A DNA stretch of 64,000 nt from NCBI GenBank assembly GCA_963281255.1, contig OY725490.1:744001-808000 (forward strand). The letters are read 5' to 3'. Under the pieces are notes generated by a model. That model saw only the letters and a program-made list of their open reading frames with translations. It did no database searches and was not told the origin of the DNA. This stretch comes from Aphrocallistes beatrix (taxonomy: Eukaryota; Porifera; Hexactinellida; Sceptrulophora; Aphrocallistidae). Shown piece by piece: positions 23,340-35,222 of the stretch; position 1 is the stretch's first letter; every line of letters starts with the position of its first letter. The position numbers were made by a program, and so were the translations under genes.

Positions 23340-23406
23340 TTCCCATCCCATATGGGAATCTGTGGGTTTTCCCTTGGAAATTCCCACAGATTCCCATTCC
23401 CACGGC

Positions 23407-23644
23407 CAGGACCGGTTCTACGGGGGGGTGTGGGGGGTGTGACACCCCCCCACTATTTTAATGTAGTCGGCTATTTTCAATATAGTCGGCAGCTTCACAT
23501 TTTAGTCGGCAGTTTCACGTTTCTTTCATTTTAATGTAGTCGGTTATTTCCTAAATAGTCGGCAGTTTCACAATTCTGTCGGCAGTCAGCAAAATTAGGT
23601 CGACACCCCCCCCCCCCCAATAACTATTTCTAGGTGCGGCCCTG
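23407..23644. mobile_element. hAT-like element CAGGACCG, 8-bp TSD
   Basis: Ends CAGGACCGGTTCTACGGG and GTGCGGCCCTG are flanked by CCCACGGC at 23399-23406 and 23645-23652. Inside are G and C runs and repeated TAGTCGGC words. It is nested in the same minisatellite element. Confidence 0.8.
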
Positions 23645-26149
23645 CCCACGGCAACCCTGATTTAAGATAATAATAGATTCAGAAAATTGAAGGTTCAAAT
23701 CTTCACCATATAAGGAATATATATTCCAAATTTGGTGTGATTAGATCCGATTAAATCTCCAGGAGCGAGCAGACTGACGTACGGACGTTACACACCGATC
23801 ATGACATAAGGTATCTCCTATTCTTGGAGCTGCACAAAAAATAGAGGCATGTTCTATATGAAAATAATATGTTTGATTAACTAATATTTAATTAAATTAT
23901 CCTTTATATGAAATATTTGAGGTGACTAGTCTTTACGATTTATTGCTATTATAATATCCAATTATATGAGCAGTAGTTAGTTAGCATCATACCCCATACT
24001 AAATAAACTTACTCTTTTTCTTTCTTCTCAATTACTGCTTCTGTAATAGAATGTTTATATTAAAATTTACTGTATTTGGCTCTTAACAAATAGGAGATAA
24101 CCAACCTTTTTCTGTCAACATTTTATGCCATATAATTGCGCCAATAACAGCAAAAATAACGGTTAAGATAATGAAGGCAAGGATGAGGAAGCCAATAATT
24201 CCCAAACCAATCGCAGCAGCAACTAAAATAAATAATTCATCAAAATGTATTCTTGAAGATTTTAAAATATCAGACTGCGAGTGAGTAAAATCATAAATTC
24301 ATTAAGACATACCATTGATAGAAGCAGCAGTTTCAGATCCAGGGAGAGTGACTATGAGAAAGCATTCGTAACAAAAGCGTATCCAAAGATCTGCCTGCAG
24401 GATCTCTAAGGCCTACTGGCAGTGGCGACCCAGAAATTGAACCTGGCCAACTTAAACAGGTTTCCTTTTTGCCAATTTTACACACTATTAGGATTCGCGG
24501 TGGATTTATAATAATACCTAATAAATACCCCTGATATGATGATTACAAAAAATATCAACAATTCTTTTACGTATATGAAAAGATCAAGACAAAAATTTAG
24601 GGAGCAATCATTATTTGTGGAGTCACACCCTCCATGGCACTCAGTGGATCCACTACTACCAACTGGACCAGGAGATTTGTCGTTTTAGGTTGCTACAGAT
24701 GATGTCGGAGTGTTGATAATCTCTCCTGATCTGTAATGAGTGATACAGGAGGATAAAGTTTTTGATTAGATTGGTGCATATTCTAATAATTCACAAAATT
24801 ATAGTTATTGTAAATTCATCTAATTTTAGAAACGTACCATTATTAGGAGCAGCAGTTTCCGTTTGAGGATTGGTTGCTATAAAAAAAAGCACCAGTAACC
24901 AAAGGCATAGGGAGGGGGGTCAGTGGGGGAAGCTTTCCCCCTGGCTGGATAAAGTCGGAATATTTATTTAGTAAATTATAAAATAATCGGTGAGAGAGGA
25001 GTTTATCAGGGGTAACTTGTATTTCTAGTACCTTAAAATTAGATAAATCTGTCCAGATCTTGGGACAAATCGTTGTTAACTTCCAGGGGCAAAGTTCCTG
25101 GACCCCACAGGGGACTTATAGCGCCCCCAGACCCCCATCTGGTTGATATACCCCCCTACAAAAATTCTTGCATACGCCCATGCATGTAGCTTACTCGAAT
25201 TATAATGGAATATTATATTCTAATTCTCGGTAATATCATACTTAGCTCTATGTAATGCATTGATTAATTTCTCTTCCAAACTTTCCTTTCTGATTTATCA
25301 GACTTGTACGCTCATTCTAAACATATCTTAAGAAAATACAAGTATAAGTACATTGTATATATCCTCTCACCTTGAAGAGTGCTGTTGCTAGGAGCAGTAG
25401 TTTCTGTTCGAGGATTAGTTACTATAAATAATCACATGAAACATATACTAAGAGTCCGGAAAAACTCCATACCCCCGCTCATGAATTTATGGATTTTCTG
25501 CAACCGCCCGCGCATATTTCAGCTAAAGTATTTTATGTTTTCAAAAGCTACTTATTGTATAACAGTCAGTACTTACCTTGGAAGAATCCAAAAATGATTG
25601 AATCTTGAATCACTTGGCCACATTGCCTCATAATTTGTAATCTACTGAAATCTCAGTAGACAGTCCGTCAACAGCAGAAAATACATGGCGATTCAACTGT
25701 AAGGAATAACTGGTGTTAGTCGACAAGAGATTCAGTGTTGTGTTGGTTTGGAAATGCTCTGCACTTTCATCTCGAGAATATATATAGTCGATTTCAAGGC
25801 TATATTGAATGGATAGAATTTGGAGAGAATTCTGAGTTAGATTCTACAAGACGAAACAAAGTTTTATAAATTAGGCAATTACAGGTCTCAGTACGTTACT
25901 ATGGATATAGTATACTAACCCAGTTGAGATCTACTGTGTCACTGGTCTGGTTGTAAAGAACACTGACATTACTGCTCTCAATGCTGTAACCTAATGGAAT
26001 AAATCATATATCATATAATGTAGCTCTCAGTGTATATTGATTTCAACACACTTGTAATTCGAGTCACTATAGTAAAAGAATCAAAATGCAGAAAACTGTA
26101 AATATGTGATAATTTAGGGGTTTTCAGGGGTGTAGATTTCGAATATCAT

Positions 26150-26440
26150 ATTTTCGAGTAAATTTGATGATCAATTTGTTTACTTTTGTTTACAATAGAT
26201 ACATAAAGTAAACAAATTACAAAAATGGGCTAGAGACTAGCTTCCAACGGTTGACATGGGTTTTTAGTGCTGTAGATTTCGAATATTATATTTTCGGATC
26301 CATATGAAAAATTTTTCGTTGGCCTTAAAAAATTCCCAAAATATGTTAGATTGAGTAACTCCAGGCGCCCGCAGGGCGACTCTGCGGACACACAGTATCC
26401 GCAAGCCGCGCAACGCAAGCAAGCGAAGCGTGCTTGTATG
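26150..26440 (-). repeat. Type II dispersed repeat copy
   Basis: One GACTAGCTTCCAACGGTTG unit is joined to the GC-rich head (CAGGCGCCCGCAGGGCGAC, then CAAGCGAAGCGTGCTTGTA). It lies in a gene C intron. Confidence 0.6.
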
Positions 26441-26965
26441 TGATAATTTATTGGTGTTAAAAGTTTAAATGAATGCTTACTTACTATTATGGGATTATGC
26501 TAGATAATTAATCTAAACATTCGAAACAGAATAATTTCAAATCAACAAACTCACTTGTAATACTGAAAGTATCAGCATTAAATTGAGGAGATGTTCCATT
26601 GCAATTAGCAGCAGACACAGAATAGGTATACTGTGTATCTAGCTGTAGAGATCTTACATCAGAAGAATTGAGAGAAGAATTAGTTCTAGCAATTTCAGTT
26701 CCATTCAAATATACAAGATAGCTGCTTGCTATAGCATTGGAATGTTGCGTATCAGTCCAAGATAGAGATATCGCACTCTCACAAGTTGTAGAGTTGAAAA
26801 TATCAACAGTGGCCACCAGACTACTAACAGCACTCGGAGCAACTAGAAGGAGAGAACTTGCTAGTAATAATTAGACAAAAACTGATCTGTTTAGTTTAAT
26901 TTAGTGATAATATTTTGTGAGACAAGTCATTATGTTAAGTTTCGAGAATAACTTTTTAGAATACT

Positions 26966-27589
26966 CAGGGCTGGGTTTGGTTAACCGATTTTATGGTTCA
27001 GTTATTTTGGTTCCCTCCAGGGCGGTGAACCGGTTAACCGATACCAGTATTAATTGGTAGAAATATAGATTTTGAACTAAGCTTTATCCGGGCATGCTTA
27101 ATTTCCGGATGGTACGGGACGGTATCCCGTCCCGGAAATTAGGTATCTTAACCCGTCCCATCCCGGAAATTTGACATCTTAACCCCTCCCGTCCCGGAAA
27201 TTAGGTACCTTTTCTGTCCTGTCCAGGAGATTAGGCATCTTGACTCGTCCCGTCCCAGAAATTATAGCATCTTAACTCGTCCCGTCCCGGAATTTAGGTA
27301 TCTAGATTTTCCGGGACGATCCCATCTCGTCCCGGAAATTAGGCATGCCCGCTTTAACCTGATATTGAAAAAGTGAAAAAATTTCAGTGGTCTCGAAATA
27401 TACTTTGCGGTTAGAAAAGGGAATTCTATTACATTTACAAATTTTTAGAATTAATATTCTTAAATCTCTTTCGGAAAACAAAGAATGTAGTGTGAAATTA
27501 AGAAAATAAAGCAGATCGGCTAACCGATCTACGAATTAACCGTTAACCGAAATTGACAACGGTTAGCCGGTTAACCGAATCCAGGCTTG
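26966..27589. mobile_element. GGTTAACC TIR element, 7-bp TSD (copy 1)
   Basis: Ends CAGGGCTGGGTTTGGTTAACC and GGTTAACCGAATCCAGGCTTG are flanked by GAATACT at 26959-26965 and 27590-27596. The hairpin element at 27090-27350 is nested inside. Relatives lie at 55667-56013 and 60750-61272. Confidence 0.8.
27090..27350. mobile_element. GGGCATGC hairpin MITE, 9-bp TSD (copy 2)
   Basis: It runs from GGGCATGCTTAATTTCCGG to GGAAATTAGGCATGCCC, with several TTAACCCGTCCC units between. The flanks GCTTTATCC and GCTTTAACC match at 8 of 9 bases. Confidence 0.8.
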
Positions 27590-28378
27590 GAATACTCAAA
27601 GTGCCAAAAATATCCACGAGCATTCTCTGTCAGGGATAGTGCTTAGCAGTTATGCCTTCAGTAAAACTAACCGAGAGATTGAATATGCAATCCTGCAATT
27701 GATTGAAAGGTTCTTGCATCTCCAGAAAAATATCGAGCAGGTCCTAGAAGAAATCCAGCATCCGAACTTGTAAAAGTGAGAAGAGAGATGTTTGTTAGAT
27801 ATCTTGTATCGGTGAGCGAGATCTGAGTATTAGACAAACGCTGCAAGTTAATTCCTCCACTAACAGTATCAGTACCAAACAGGAAGCCAGAAATTATGTT
27901 ACTAGAGTCACCAACAACAAATAAACTACTTCCTTGATCAAATCTGTTTCCTACATCGGTTTGTAGCGTCAGATCACAGACTATGTCAACTCTATCTCCT
28001 GGACATGCGTATTCTGGCACTTGTCTAACCTGAATACCTGCAAATGGAAGAATTACATTTCAAAGCTATTCAATACACATTCAATCAATTGATTTAATAC
28101 AAAGGATGGTAAATTTCTGAGTAAATTTTGAATTTAGTTCCTAATATAGAATCTTTTAAAAATTATATGTTACCTGTAACCAAGTGGGCATAGATTGACT
28201 ATTTAAACGTGGAAAAAAGTTAGAACTATCACAGAAACTAAAATAGTCAATATTCTATTTATTTTTGTTTACAATAGATGCCTCATTAAAAATATGTCAG
28301 CTCATTTTTAATATTAAAGATTGATTGTTTCTTCATCGTGACTCTGGCAGAAAATTTACTCTCGTAAATAGTAAATAG

Positions 28379-28576
28379 GTTGCCGTGGGAATGAAATTTC
28401 AATTCTCATTCCCATCCTATTCCCATAGAATTCCTATGGGAATCCCCATGGGGATTCCCATAGGACCCTTATGGAATCCCCATAGAAATCCTATGGGAAT
28501 CCCCATAGGAATCTTGTGGGAATCCTATGGGGATCCCCACGGGGGGAAAATCATTCCCATTCCCACTGCAACTCTG
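28379..28576. mobile_element. GTTGCCGTGGGAAT element with ATGGGAATCC minisatellite
   Basis: It starts GTTGCCGTGGGAATG and ends CATTCCCACTGCAACTCTG. GTAAATAG flanks both sides (28371-28378 and 28577-28584), an 8-bp duplication. The inside is made of palindromic ATGGGAATCCCCAT units. Confidence 0.7.
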
Positions 28577-28908
28577 GTAAATAGAGCTTTGATGATCTGC
28601 TGACTTCCTAGGTTTGGGAATATTGTATATTTAAACTCACCTGTGTTTCTATATCCAATAACAGCATCCTCATTCATTGATGGTTCACCTGATCGTATCA
28701 CTTGTAAAGTAACAATTATATCAGTAGAAACTCCACTATTCGTAGAGAAACTATGTGGAGTCAGCTGTATAGTGTGAGTTACGACTGTAGATAACGTGCG
28801 ACTCAACAGAGAATTATTATTGAAAGACTCTGTAACACCTTCTTGAGTATAGGAATAGGCATTTTGGAGGGAATAATCAATGACGATATCTGTAGTGAAG
28901 GCATTACT

Positions 28909-30224
28909 CTATAATACAGATAAAGTAAAGATAGGATAATATACGTAAATATCTCTACAGATAACCTATCACGTTGCATTAGATCATACATTATAGGCCC
29001 TGCGATAAAGTTGAATAGACTTTAATTTAAAAGTATTATTTTACCTAACTATACAATAAAATGTCAGAAACAGAGTTTGTCTATCTTTGTAGTTCCCTTT
29101 GTTCAATTAATTCAAAGTGAGAATGGTATTGATGCTTCTGTACATGCTAGTCCACAAAGGTACATTAGAAATACAATACACTGTTGATGGGAAATTTGAT
29201 TCAGTTCTTTGAAGGTTTGAAATCTAACATTAATATCGAAATATACGCACTCGAATAAATCAATCTAGAAGGTTCCTATAGATAATCCTTTCCAAAGCGC
29301 AATTACTGTACCTGTATCCCCTTGTGCCACTTACCATCATTATATATTATGGAAACAAGTGGATCAAGGTGGCACAAGCGATATTCATTCCCTTACGCAT
29401 AATTGATGAATGGAAAACTTCTAAACTGAGTAACTTGAGTGTGTAAATTTCGAATTTGATGTCAGACTTTCAGTAGCCGTCGTGAGTTTAATGAATTGGC
29501 CGCAATGGAGAGATCCATTTAGTATCATTTATGATGCAAAGCAATATGGTGCTCCAATACATTTGGCCAGGTAGTGTATGTATATACGCAAACATTAATC
29601 GAGTTTTAATAGTAAGGATCCCCATTCCCACCCCATATGGGAATCTCTGGGTTTTCCTTTGGGAAATCCCACGGCAACCCTAGTAGTCCTGGACATCCCC
29701 GCTCCACCAGAATTGGATTCAAAGCAGATTTAATAATGAGTGATAAGAATAAAAAGTGAGCTTCAGATTCACTACTCCTTGAGACCGATGTCCAAACAGA
29801 ATTACAAAAATGTAGTGTACGAATACTTAAACTTACCTTTATAATATCAATAATGTAGAAATCATATCATAACGGAGAAAATATGTTTCCATATACTCAT
29901 ACTCAATGCTGAAAATTATTCATAAATTTTTACTATCTCAAATACCCTACTTGCTTTCGTCTCAGGTAAGCACTGTAGTAGTGGTGGCTCACCATTATAC
30001 ATGGTAAGAACTTCATCTATATATATTACTTTCATAAATAGATTGACCAATATGGGTCTACTACAATACAATCGTTGATTGTATAAGACAATAAGTGCAT
30101 AGTCCGCATCTGATTTGTTACGAATAGATACTACAAAGTAGGAAAAGAATATAGACTTAGTTGGCATTATGCTAGCCAATTAATTTAAACATTATACACA
30201 TAATTATTCCTAAATTTAACTCAC
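28909..30224. other. Gene C intron region without a recognisable exon
   Basis: The first half of a split FN3-like unit should lie here but I cannot find it. A fragment of the GGGAAT repeat (about 29612-29685) and a TTAATCGAGTTTTAATAG unit (about 29592) are present. Otherwise I see nothing. Confidence 0.4.
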
Positions 30225-31195
30225 TTGTAGTACTAAAGTATTAGCACTTAATTGAGGATACAATTAGCAGCAGACACCGCATAGTTGTACTGTCCATCTA
30301 ATTGTAGAGTTCTTATATCAACAATGGAATTGACAGAAGCATTAGTTTTATTAATTTCATTTCCATTCAAATACACAAGGTAGCTGCTTGCTGTAGCATT
30401 GGAATGTTGTGAATCAGCCCAAGATAGAGATATCGAACTCTCACAAGTTGTTGAGTTGAAATAATCAACAGTGACCACCAGACTACAAACAGCACTAGGA
30501 GCAACTAGAAGGAGAGAACTATGAATACTACAAAGTTTGTAGTTGATTATTGTATACATTAAATTAACTTCTCGTTTGTGAGAAATTACTACAATTCATC
30601 GCTTGAATGTAAAATGGTTTTCTTTCTGAAGAAATTTCTTTCATAATGAGGTTATGTCTACTTGTACATCTTCAGTGCACTTCAATACTATTCTATAGAA
30701 TCTATGGTCCTATATAATTGAATAGGCACACAGTTTTGGAGATAAAGCTTTTTGTACAGATGAAATATTACGTATATGTAAATCTGCACCTAAAATTTGG
30801 ATTCTGCGAAATTATCATGATCACGTGGCATTTTTGTGACTATTCCTAGAAAACTATTCAACATAGAAAGTTCACATTCACAAAGGTAGATTACGATCTC
30901 ATCTAAGACCAACTTCATCTTCAAATCGACTGGACGATTACAAGCTTAGCAGTTTTCGGTTAAAGAATCCTGCCAGATATTCAATATAATTATTCGATGT
31001 ATATTTTGATGCGTAATGATAGAGCAATAATTAGACAAAAACTGATCCATTTTGGATAAAGTTGGTGATAATATTTTGTGAGAATGACCATTATATCGAG
31101 TATTGAGAGCAACTTTTCAGAATACTCCAAGTACCAAAAATTTTTCATGAACTCTTATCAGGGATTGTACTTTGTCGTTACACCCTCAACCGATA

Positions 31196-31490
31196 AAACT
31201 AACCGAAATATCCATTCCTGCAAATGATTGAAAGGATAATGCGGAAATGGTTCGACTTTTCGAAAAAGGAAATAATTCGAATTGCGGATTTAGGAAATAG
31301 TTCGACTTTTTATCATTATGATTAATGGTGTGTTTTTTTGCGAACTAATTCCTTTTTTGGAAAGTCGAACTATTTCCGGTTTTTGTGCGAACTATTTCCA
31401 CCATATCATTGAAAGGATCCATCATCTCCAGAATAATCTCGAGTAGTTCCAAGAAGAAGGGAACCTCAGAACTTGTAAAGGTGAGAATTA
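31196..31490 (-). pseudogene. Broken Ig-like exon upstream of gene C
   Basis: The flanks of the insertion (31196-31237 and 31408-31490) match the 3' part of the gene C Ig-like exon (27660-27790), including the downstream intron start, but with several indels. A small inverted-repeat element splits it. It is not functional. Confidence 0.6.
31238..31407. mobile_element. TIR MITE with about 11-bp direct repeats
   Basis: Ends TGCGGAAATGGTTCG and CGAACTATTTCCACCAT are inverted copies. ATTGAAAGGAT flanks both sides (31227-31237 and 31408-31418). It interrupts the Ig-like exon relic. Confidence 0.75.
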
Positions 31491-33135
31491 CTTTAATATA
31501 AACCTCTTATTTAATAATAAATCAATCATTTTCTGAAGAACGATGTGAGGAAATTACTCAGAGATTTAGCTAGAAACGATTTACTTTTAAAATCTTAAGA
31601 TATCTGTCTTTAGCATTGTCATCATTTCGGATACTTATTAGCCAATTGCTTTGCTAACTAAACACTCAATACTATAGCTCAATACCAACAGACAGCGGAA
31701 GAACACACATTTTAAATTAATACTTCAAACATATAAAGACTTTTGCTTAAGATGAGTATATCTCTCTTACTTGGTCTTATGGCTAATGAATTAATTTAAA
31801 TATAGACCATCTATCAAACTAGAATTACTAATCTATGATCACGTGGGAACTTAGTGATTCATTGTATTTTTGAGATATATATTTATGTGGTTTACAATTT
31901 AGAAGTTATGTTACTATATTTAGATCTCCAAAAATATACCCTTAGAGACCAAATACGGGAGTCTAAAATGAATTTTAGTAAGCCTTGTCAACCAAACTCA
32001 GAGTGCTTCAATCTTGGAGAGTTCATAACACTATTTGTATCGCGTTACAGTACTTGTAAATGGGAACTTTCTATAATACTCCTACTTATGTCTTGTGATG
32101 CAATAATTATCTTTAAAATAGTCATTCATTCAATATTCATTAAATTTCCTTCTCAATTTCTTCCAGGTGCAACTTCAAATACTGTTTATAGGCCAATCAA
32201 TGCGATGCTTACAATGAAAGTACATTGAAAGTATATAAATTAATATGCACATTGTAATAGCTATATATTCCATTTTGAAATCTATACTCATTTAATGATT
32301 TCTTTTGAATCCTTTAACTCAAAGCTTACATCAATATCAGCCTTTTATAATGACCTTCGAAAGCATTAGATTTAGTGGAACTTCTAGTATGGGAGATGTC
32401 TTATGTCATGATCGGCGTGCGACGTCCGTCTGCTCAGTCCTCGAAATTCGATCGGACCAAATTGCACTAAATTTGGACCATATATTCCTTATATGAGATT
32501 TGAATCTCTTTTTATGGAAATGTTTAGTTAACCAGAATCTAGGGATTTAACTCAATTATATTATTATATTATAGAGTTATATTATAGTTATATTATAGAG
32601 TATGGCAGTAAAAAAGATTATGTGTATATTTTCACACCTTTATATACATATTCTCACACGATTTGACGAATTTTGAAAATTATGCTAGAGACTAGCTTCC
32701 AACGGTTGACATGGGGTTTTTAGGGATGTAGATTTCGAATATCATATTTTCAGATCGATATGATAAATTATTTGTTTACTTTTGTTTACAATAGGTATAT
32801 AAAGTAAACAAATTACAAAAATAGGCTAGAGGCTGGCTTCCAACGGTTGAGATGGGGTTTTCAAGGGTGTAGATTCAGAATATTATTTTTTTCGGATCCA
32901 TATGAGAAATTATTCGTTAACCTTTGTTTACAATATTTATATAAAGTAAAAAAATTCCCAAAATAGGTTAGATTGAGCAACTTCAGGCGCCCGCAGTGTC
33001 CGCAAGCCGCGCAGCGCAAGCAAGCGAAGCGCGCTTGTATCGATTATTTTACATTAGCTGAATGATTAACTAGATGATTGTTACTATGGATTTGGAAGGA
33101 TAAATATCTGCATATTTATTTCCATCAAATTGCAG
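31491..33135. other. Intergenic stretch with type II repeats
   Basis: The first 1.1 kb has only short open frames, none recognisable. From about 32600 to 33040 there are two type II units followed by the GC-rich head. Confidence 0.4.
32600..33045 (-). repeat. Type II dispersed repeat, two tandem units
   Basis: Two units beginning GACTAGCTTCCAACGG or GGCTGGCTTCCAACGG, about 130 bases each with an ATAAAGTAAACAAATTA stretch, precede the head (CAGGCGCCCGCAG, then AAGCGAAGCGCGCTTGTA). The outer end carries a TATTTTCACACCTTTATA word shared with 19440, 37150 and 46500. Confidence 0.6.
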
Positions 33136-34352
33136 GTCAAACCATATCCTCTAAAAACATCGCATCACCGACTATCAAATCATTAACGAGGCAGAACTTG
33201 TATGGGTAAGTTTACGATATCCATAGAGAGATATTTACATCCTATCTTTACTTATAGAGTAATGATTTCGATCAAGCCTCATCATTGATTATTCCATCCA
33301 AGATTCCTATTTCTATACACAAGAAAGTGTTTAAGAGTCTTTCAATAATAATTCTGAATTGAGTTGCACGTTATCTGAATTCGTAACTCACACTATACAG
33401 TTGACTCCACATAGTTTCTACACGAATACTGGAGTATCTACTGAGACAATTGTTAATTTACAAGTGATATGAACTGGTGGAACATCATTTATTGAAGATG
33501 CTGTTATTGGATATGGAAACACAGGTGAGTTTGAATATGCAAAATTCCCAAACTCAGAAATTTGTAGTCTATTGATCAAAATAAAAGGTATATTTAAGAG
33601 ATTAAAAATTCTGCCCATGTCACGATGAAGAAGCAATCAACGCATTGTATCTAAATTGAGCTGACCTATGTTCAATTTGGTATCCATTGTAAACAAAAGC
33701 AAAAAACATTGGCTACTTGAAGAGTTCCTACGATTGTTCTAACTTTTTAACGTTCTAACAGTAAATCTGTGTCTACTTCGTTCCTGATAATATACATATA
33801 ATAGTTGAAAGCAGTTGTACTGAACTAAATTTAAATTTATCTGGATACAAGCGCGCTTCGCTTGCTTGCGCTGCGCTAGAAGGAACTAAAATTAAAATTT
33901 ATCTTGAAATTTACCATCGTTTATATAAAATCAATTGATTGAATGTCTATTGAATAGCCTTGACCTGTTATTCTCCCATTTCCAGGTATCCAGGTTACAA
34001 GTTCCAGAATACGCATGTCAAGGAGATAGGGTTGACATAGTCTGTGATCTGTCTCTACAAACCGATGTAGGAAACAGACTTAATCGAGGAAATAGTTCAT
34101 TTGTTCTTGGTGAATCTGATAACATAGTTTTGGCTTCAAGTTGGGTCACAATTGGTTAAGTGGAGAAATTAACTTTGCAGCTTCTGTCTACGTACTACTT
34201 TCATTTCGTTAAAAGATACAATATATCTAAGAAACGCCTCTCTCCTCAACTTTTCAAGTTATGAGGCAGTGTTTCTTCTTGGAGCTGGTCGGGATTATTT
34301 GGAGATAGAGAATCCTTCCGATCATTAGCAGGATTGGATATTCAATATCTCG
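33136..34352 (+). pseudogene. Pseudogene D: receptor fragment
   Basis: Three exon remnants keep their splice borders: 33136-33205 (first half of a split unit, 70 instead of 71 nt), 33258-33524 (second half, 267 instead of 268, in-frame TGA after LQVI) and 33986-34352 (Ig-like, 367 instead of 366, TAA at 34157). Order and sequence mirror 27672-28908 of gene C, so this is an inverted copy of that part. No FN3-like, membrane or tail exon follows before gene E. The F-strand cysteine is replaced (LLGA). Confidence 0.75.
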
Positions 34353-34489
34353 GTTAGTTTATATGTTAATCATAACTACACAGTACAATCCCTGACAAGA
34401 ATGCTCTTCGAAGTTTTTTGCACCTTGGAGTATTTAATATTATTCATATTTTCGCACATTTACTCAAAGAATGTGACAAATTTGATGAT

Positions 34490-34648
34490 TTTTGAGTGAT
34501 ATCGATTTTAACAGTAAGACAGACTTATTTAGAGAGATGTTATCTATCTTATAATTATTCAATGTGACCCCAAGCGCCATTTGTGCGCCTCCGGCGGACC
34601 AAAAGTATCCGCCTGCAGCGCAGCGCAAGCAAACGAAGCGAGCTTGCA
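34490..34648 (-). repeat. Type I dispersed repeat, truncated
   Basis: On the minus strand it reads GCTTCGTTTGCTTGCGCTGC, then a CGGAGGCGCACAAATGG stretch. The Tc1-type element starts at its edge. Confidence 0.5.
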
Positions 34649-35222
34649 CAGGGTGTAACGAAAGTGTTGATACCTTGTATTGCTAGTTCAAAAGTATCAT
34701 TCTTAGCGAACCATACAACACAAAAGATTTAAACTAACTCTACATAATTGATACACTACGTATACATAATTATGTTTTAGTACAAGTTTTCTTTCCAATT
34801 GTCAAAATTTATATTTTTTATAGCTTTTTAATCCTTTTGCTTTGAATTCTTCATTATGGATGTCCGTGATCACGAGATTTTGATTCGTTCTCGAGCAATT
34901 GGCATGCTAGAAGGTGGTACCATGCGGAAGGAGGTTGCTCAGTGCTTAGGGGTATCAGTTCCCTCAGTAAAACGATGGTGGAGTTCACATAAGCATAATA
35001 AAATTTCTACTCTGGACGAACTGATAAAATCAATAAAATTTGCATGGGAAGGTATTGGCTCTGATATTTTGGAGAATTTAGTAGCTAGCATGCCTGAATG
35101 AATCAGACTTGTATTAGAACGAAATTTATACATATAAATAAATAAATAATAGTGACAATTTAATCAATATATTCCAAGTTACGTTATAAGATCAGAGGTA
35201 TCAACACTTTCGTTACACCCTG
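34649..35222 (+). mobile_element. Tc1/mariner-type element, internally deleted
   Basis: Inverted ends CAGGGTGTAACGAAAGTGTT and AACACTTTCGTTACACCCTG are perfect over 20 bases and continue as GATACCT/AGGTATC. The frame at 34856-35101 encodes a helix-turn-helix start (RSRAIGMLEGG, CLGVSVPSVKRWW) joined directly to the C-terminal part of a Tc1-like transposase (WEGIGSDILENLVASMP). The whole DDE catalytic region is missing and a TGA falls where the C-terminus would continue. It is non-autonomous. A TA follows the right end; the left flank reads CA. Confidence 0.85.

Larger units (their letters stand above)
22587..30504 (-). pseudogene. Gene C: Ig/FN3 receptor with frameshifts
   Basis: Exons in transcript order: 30225-30504 (FN3-like), 28641-28908 (second half of a split unit), 27672-28037 (Ig-like), 26555-26842 (FN3-like), 25920-25990 and 25577-25843 (split unit), linkers 25371-25421, 24838-24876 and 24313-24351, 24106-24222 (membrane span, starting VAAAIGLGIIGFLILAF), 24013-24040, 22713-22767 and 22587-22628 (ends TVYANVAK and stop). 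Three defects stand out. Exon 30225-30504 is 8 nt short and hits TAA at 30248-30250. No first-half exon precedes 28641-28908. Exon 25577-25843 is 1 nt short near 25640-25646, giving TGA at 25628-25630. The Ig-like domain has LLGP where relatives have LLGC. The 3' exons still read open, so decay may be recent, or the frameshifts could be assembly errors. A broken Ig-like exon lies further upstream (31196-31490). Confidence 0.65.

Noticed and set aside
31854-32228. 124-codon plus-strand frame
   Set aside because: No recognisable domain, no paralogue in the window and no repeat support; probably chance in AT-rich sequence.
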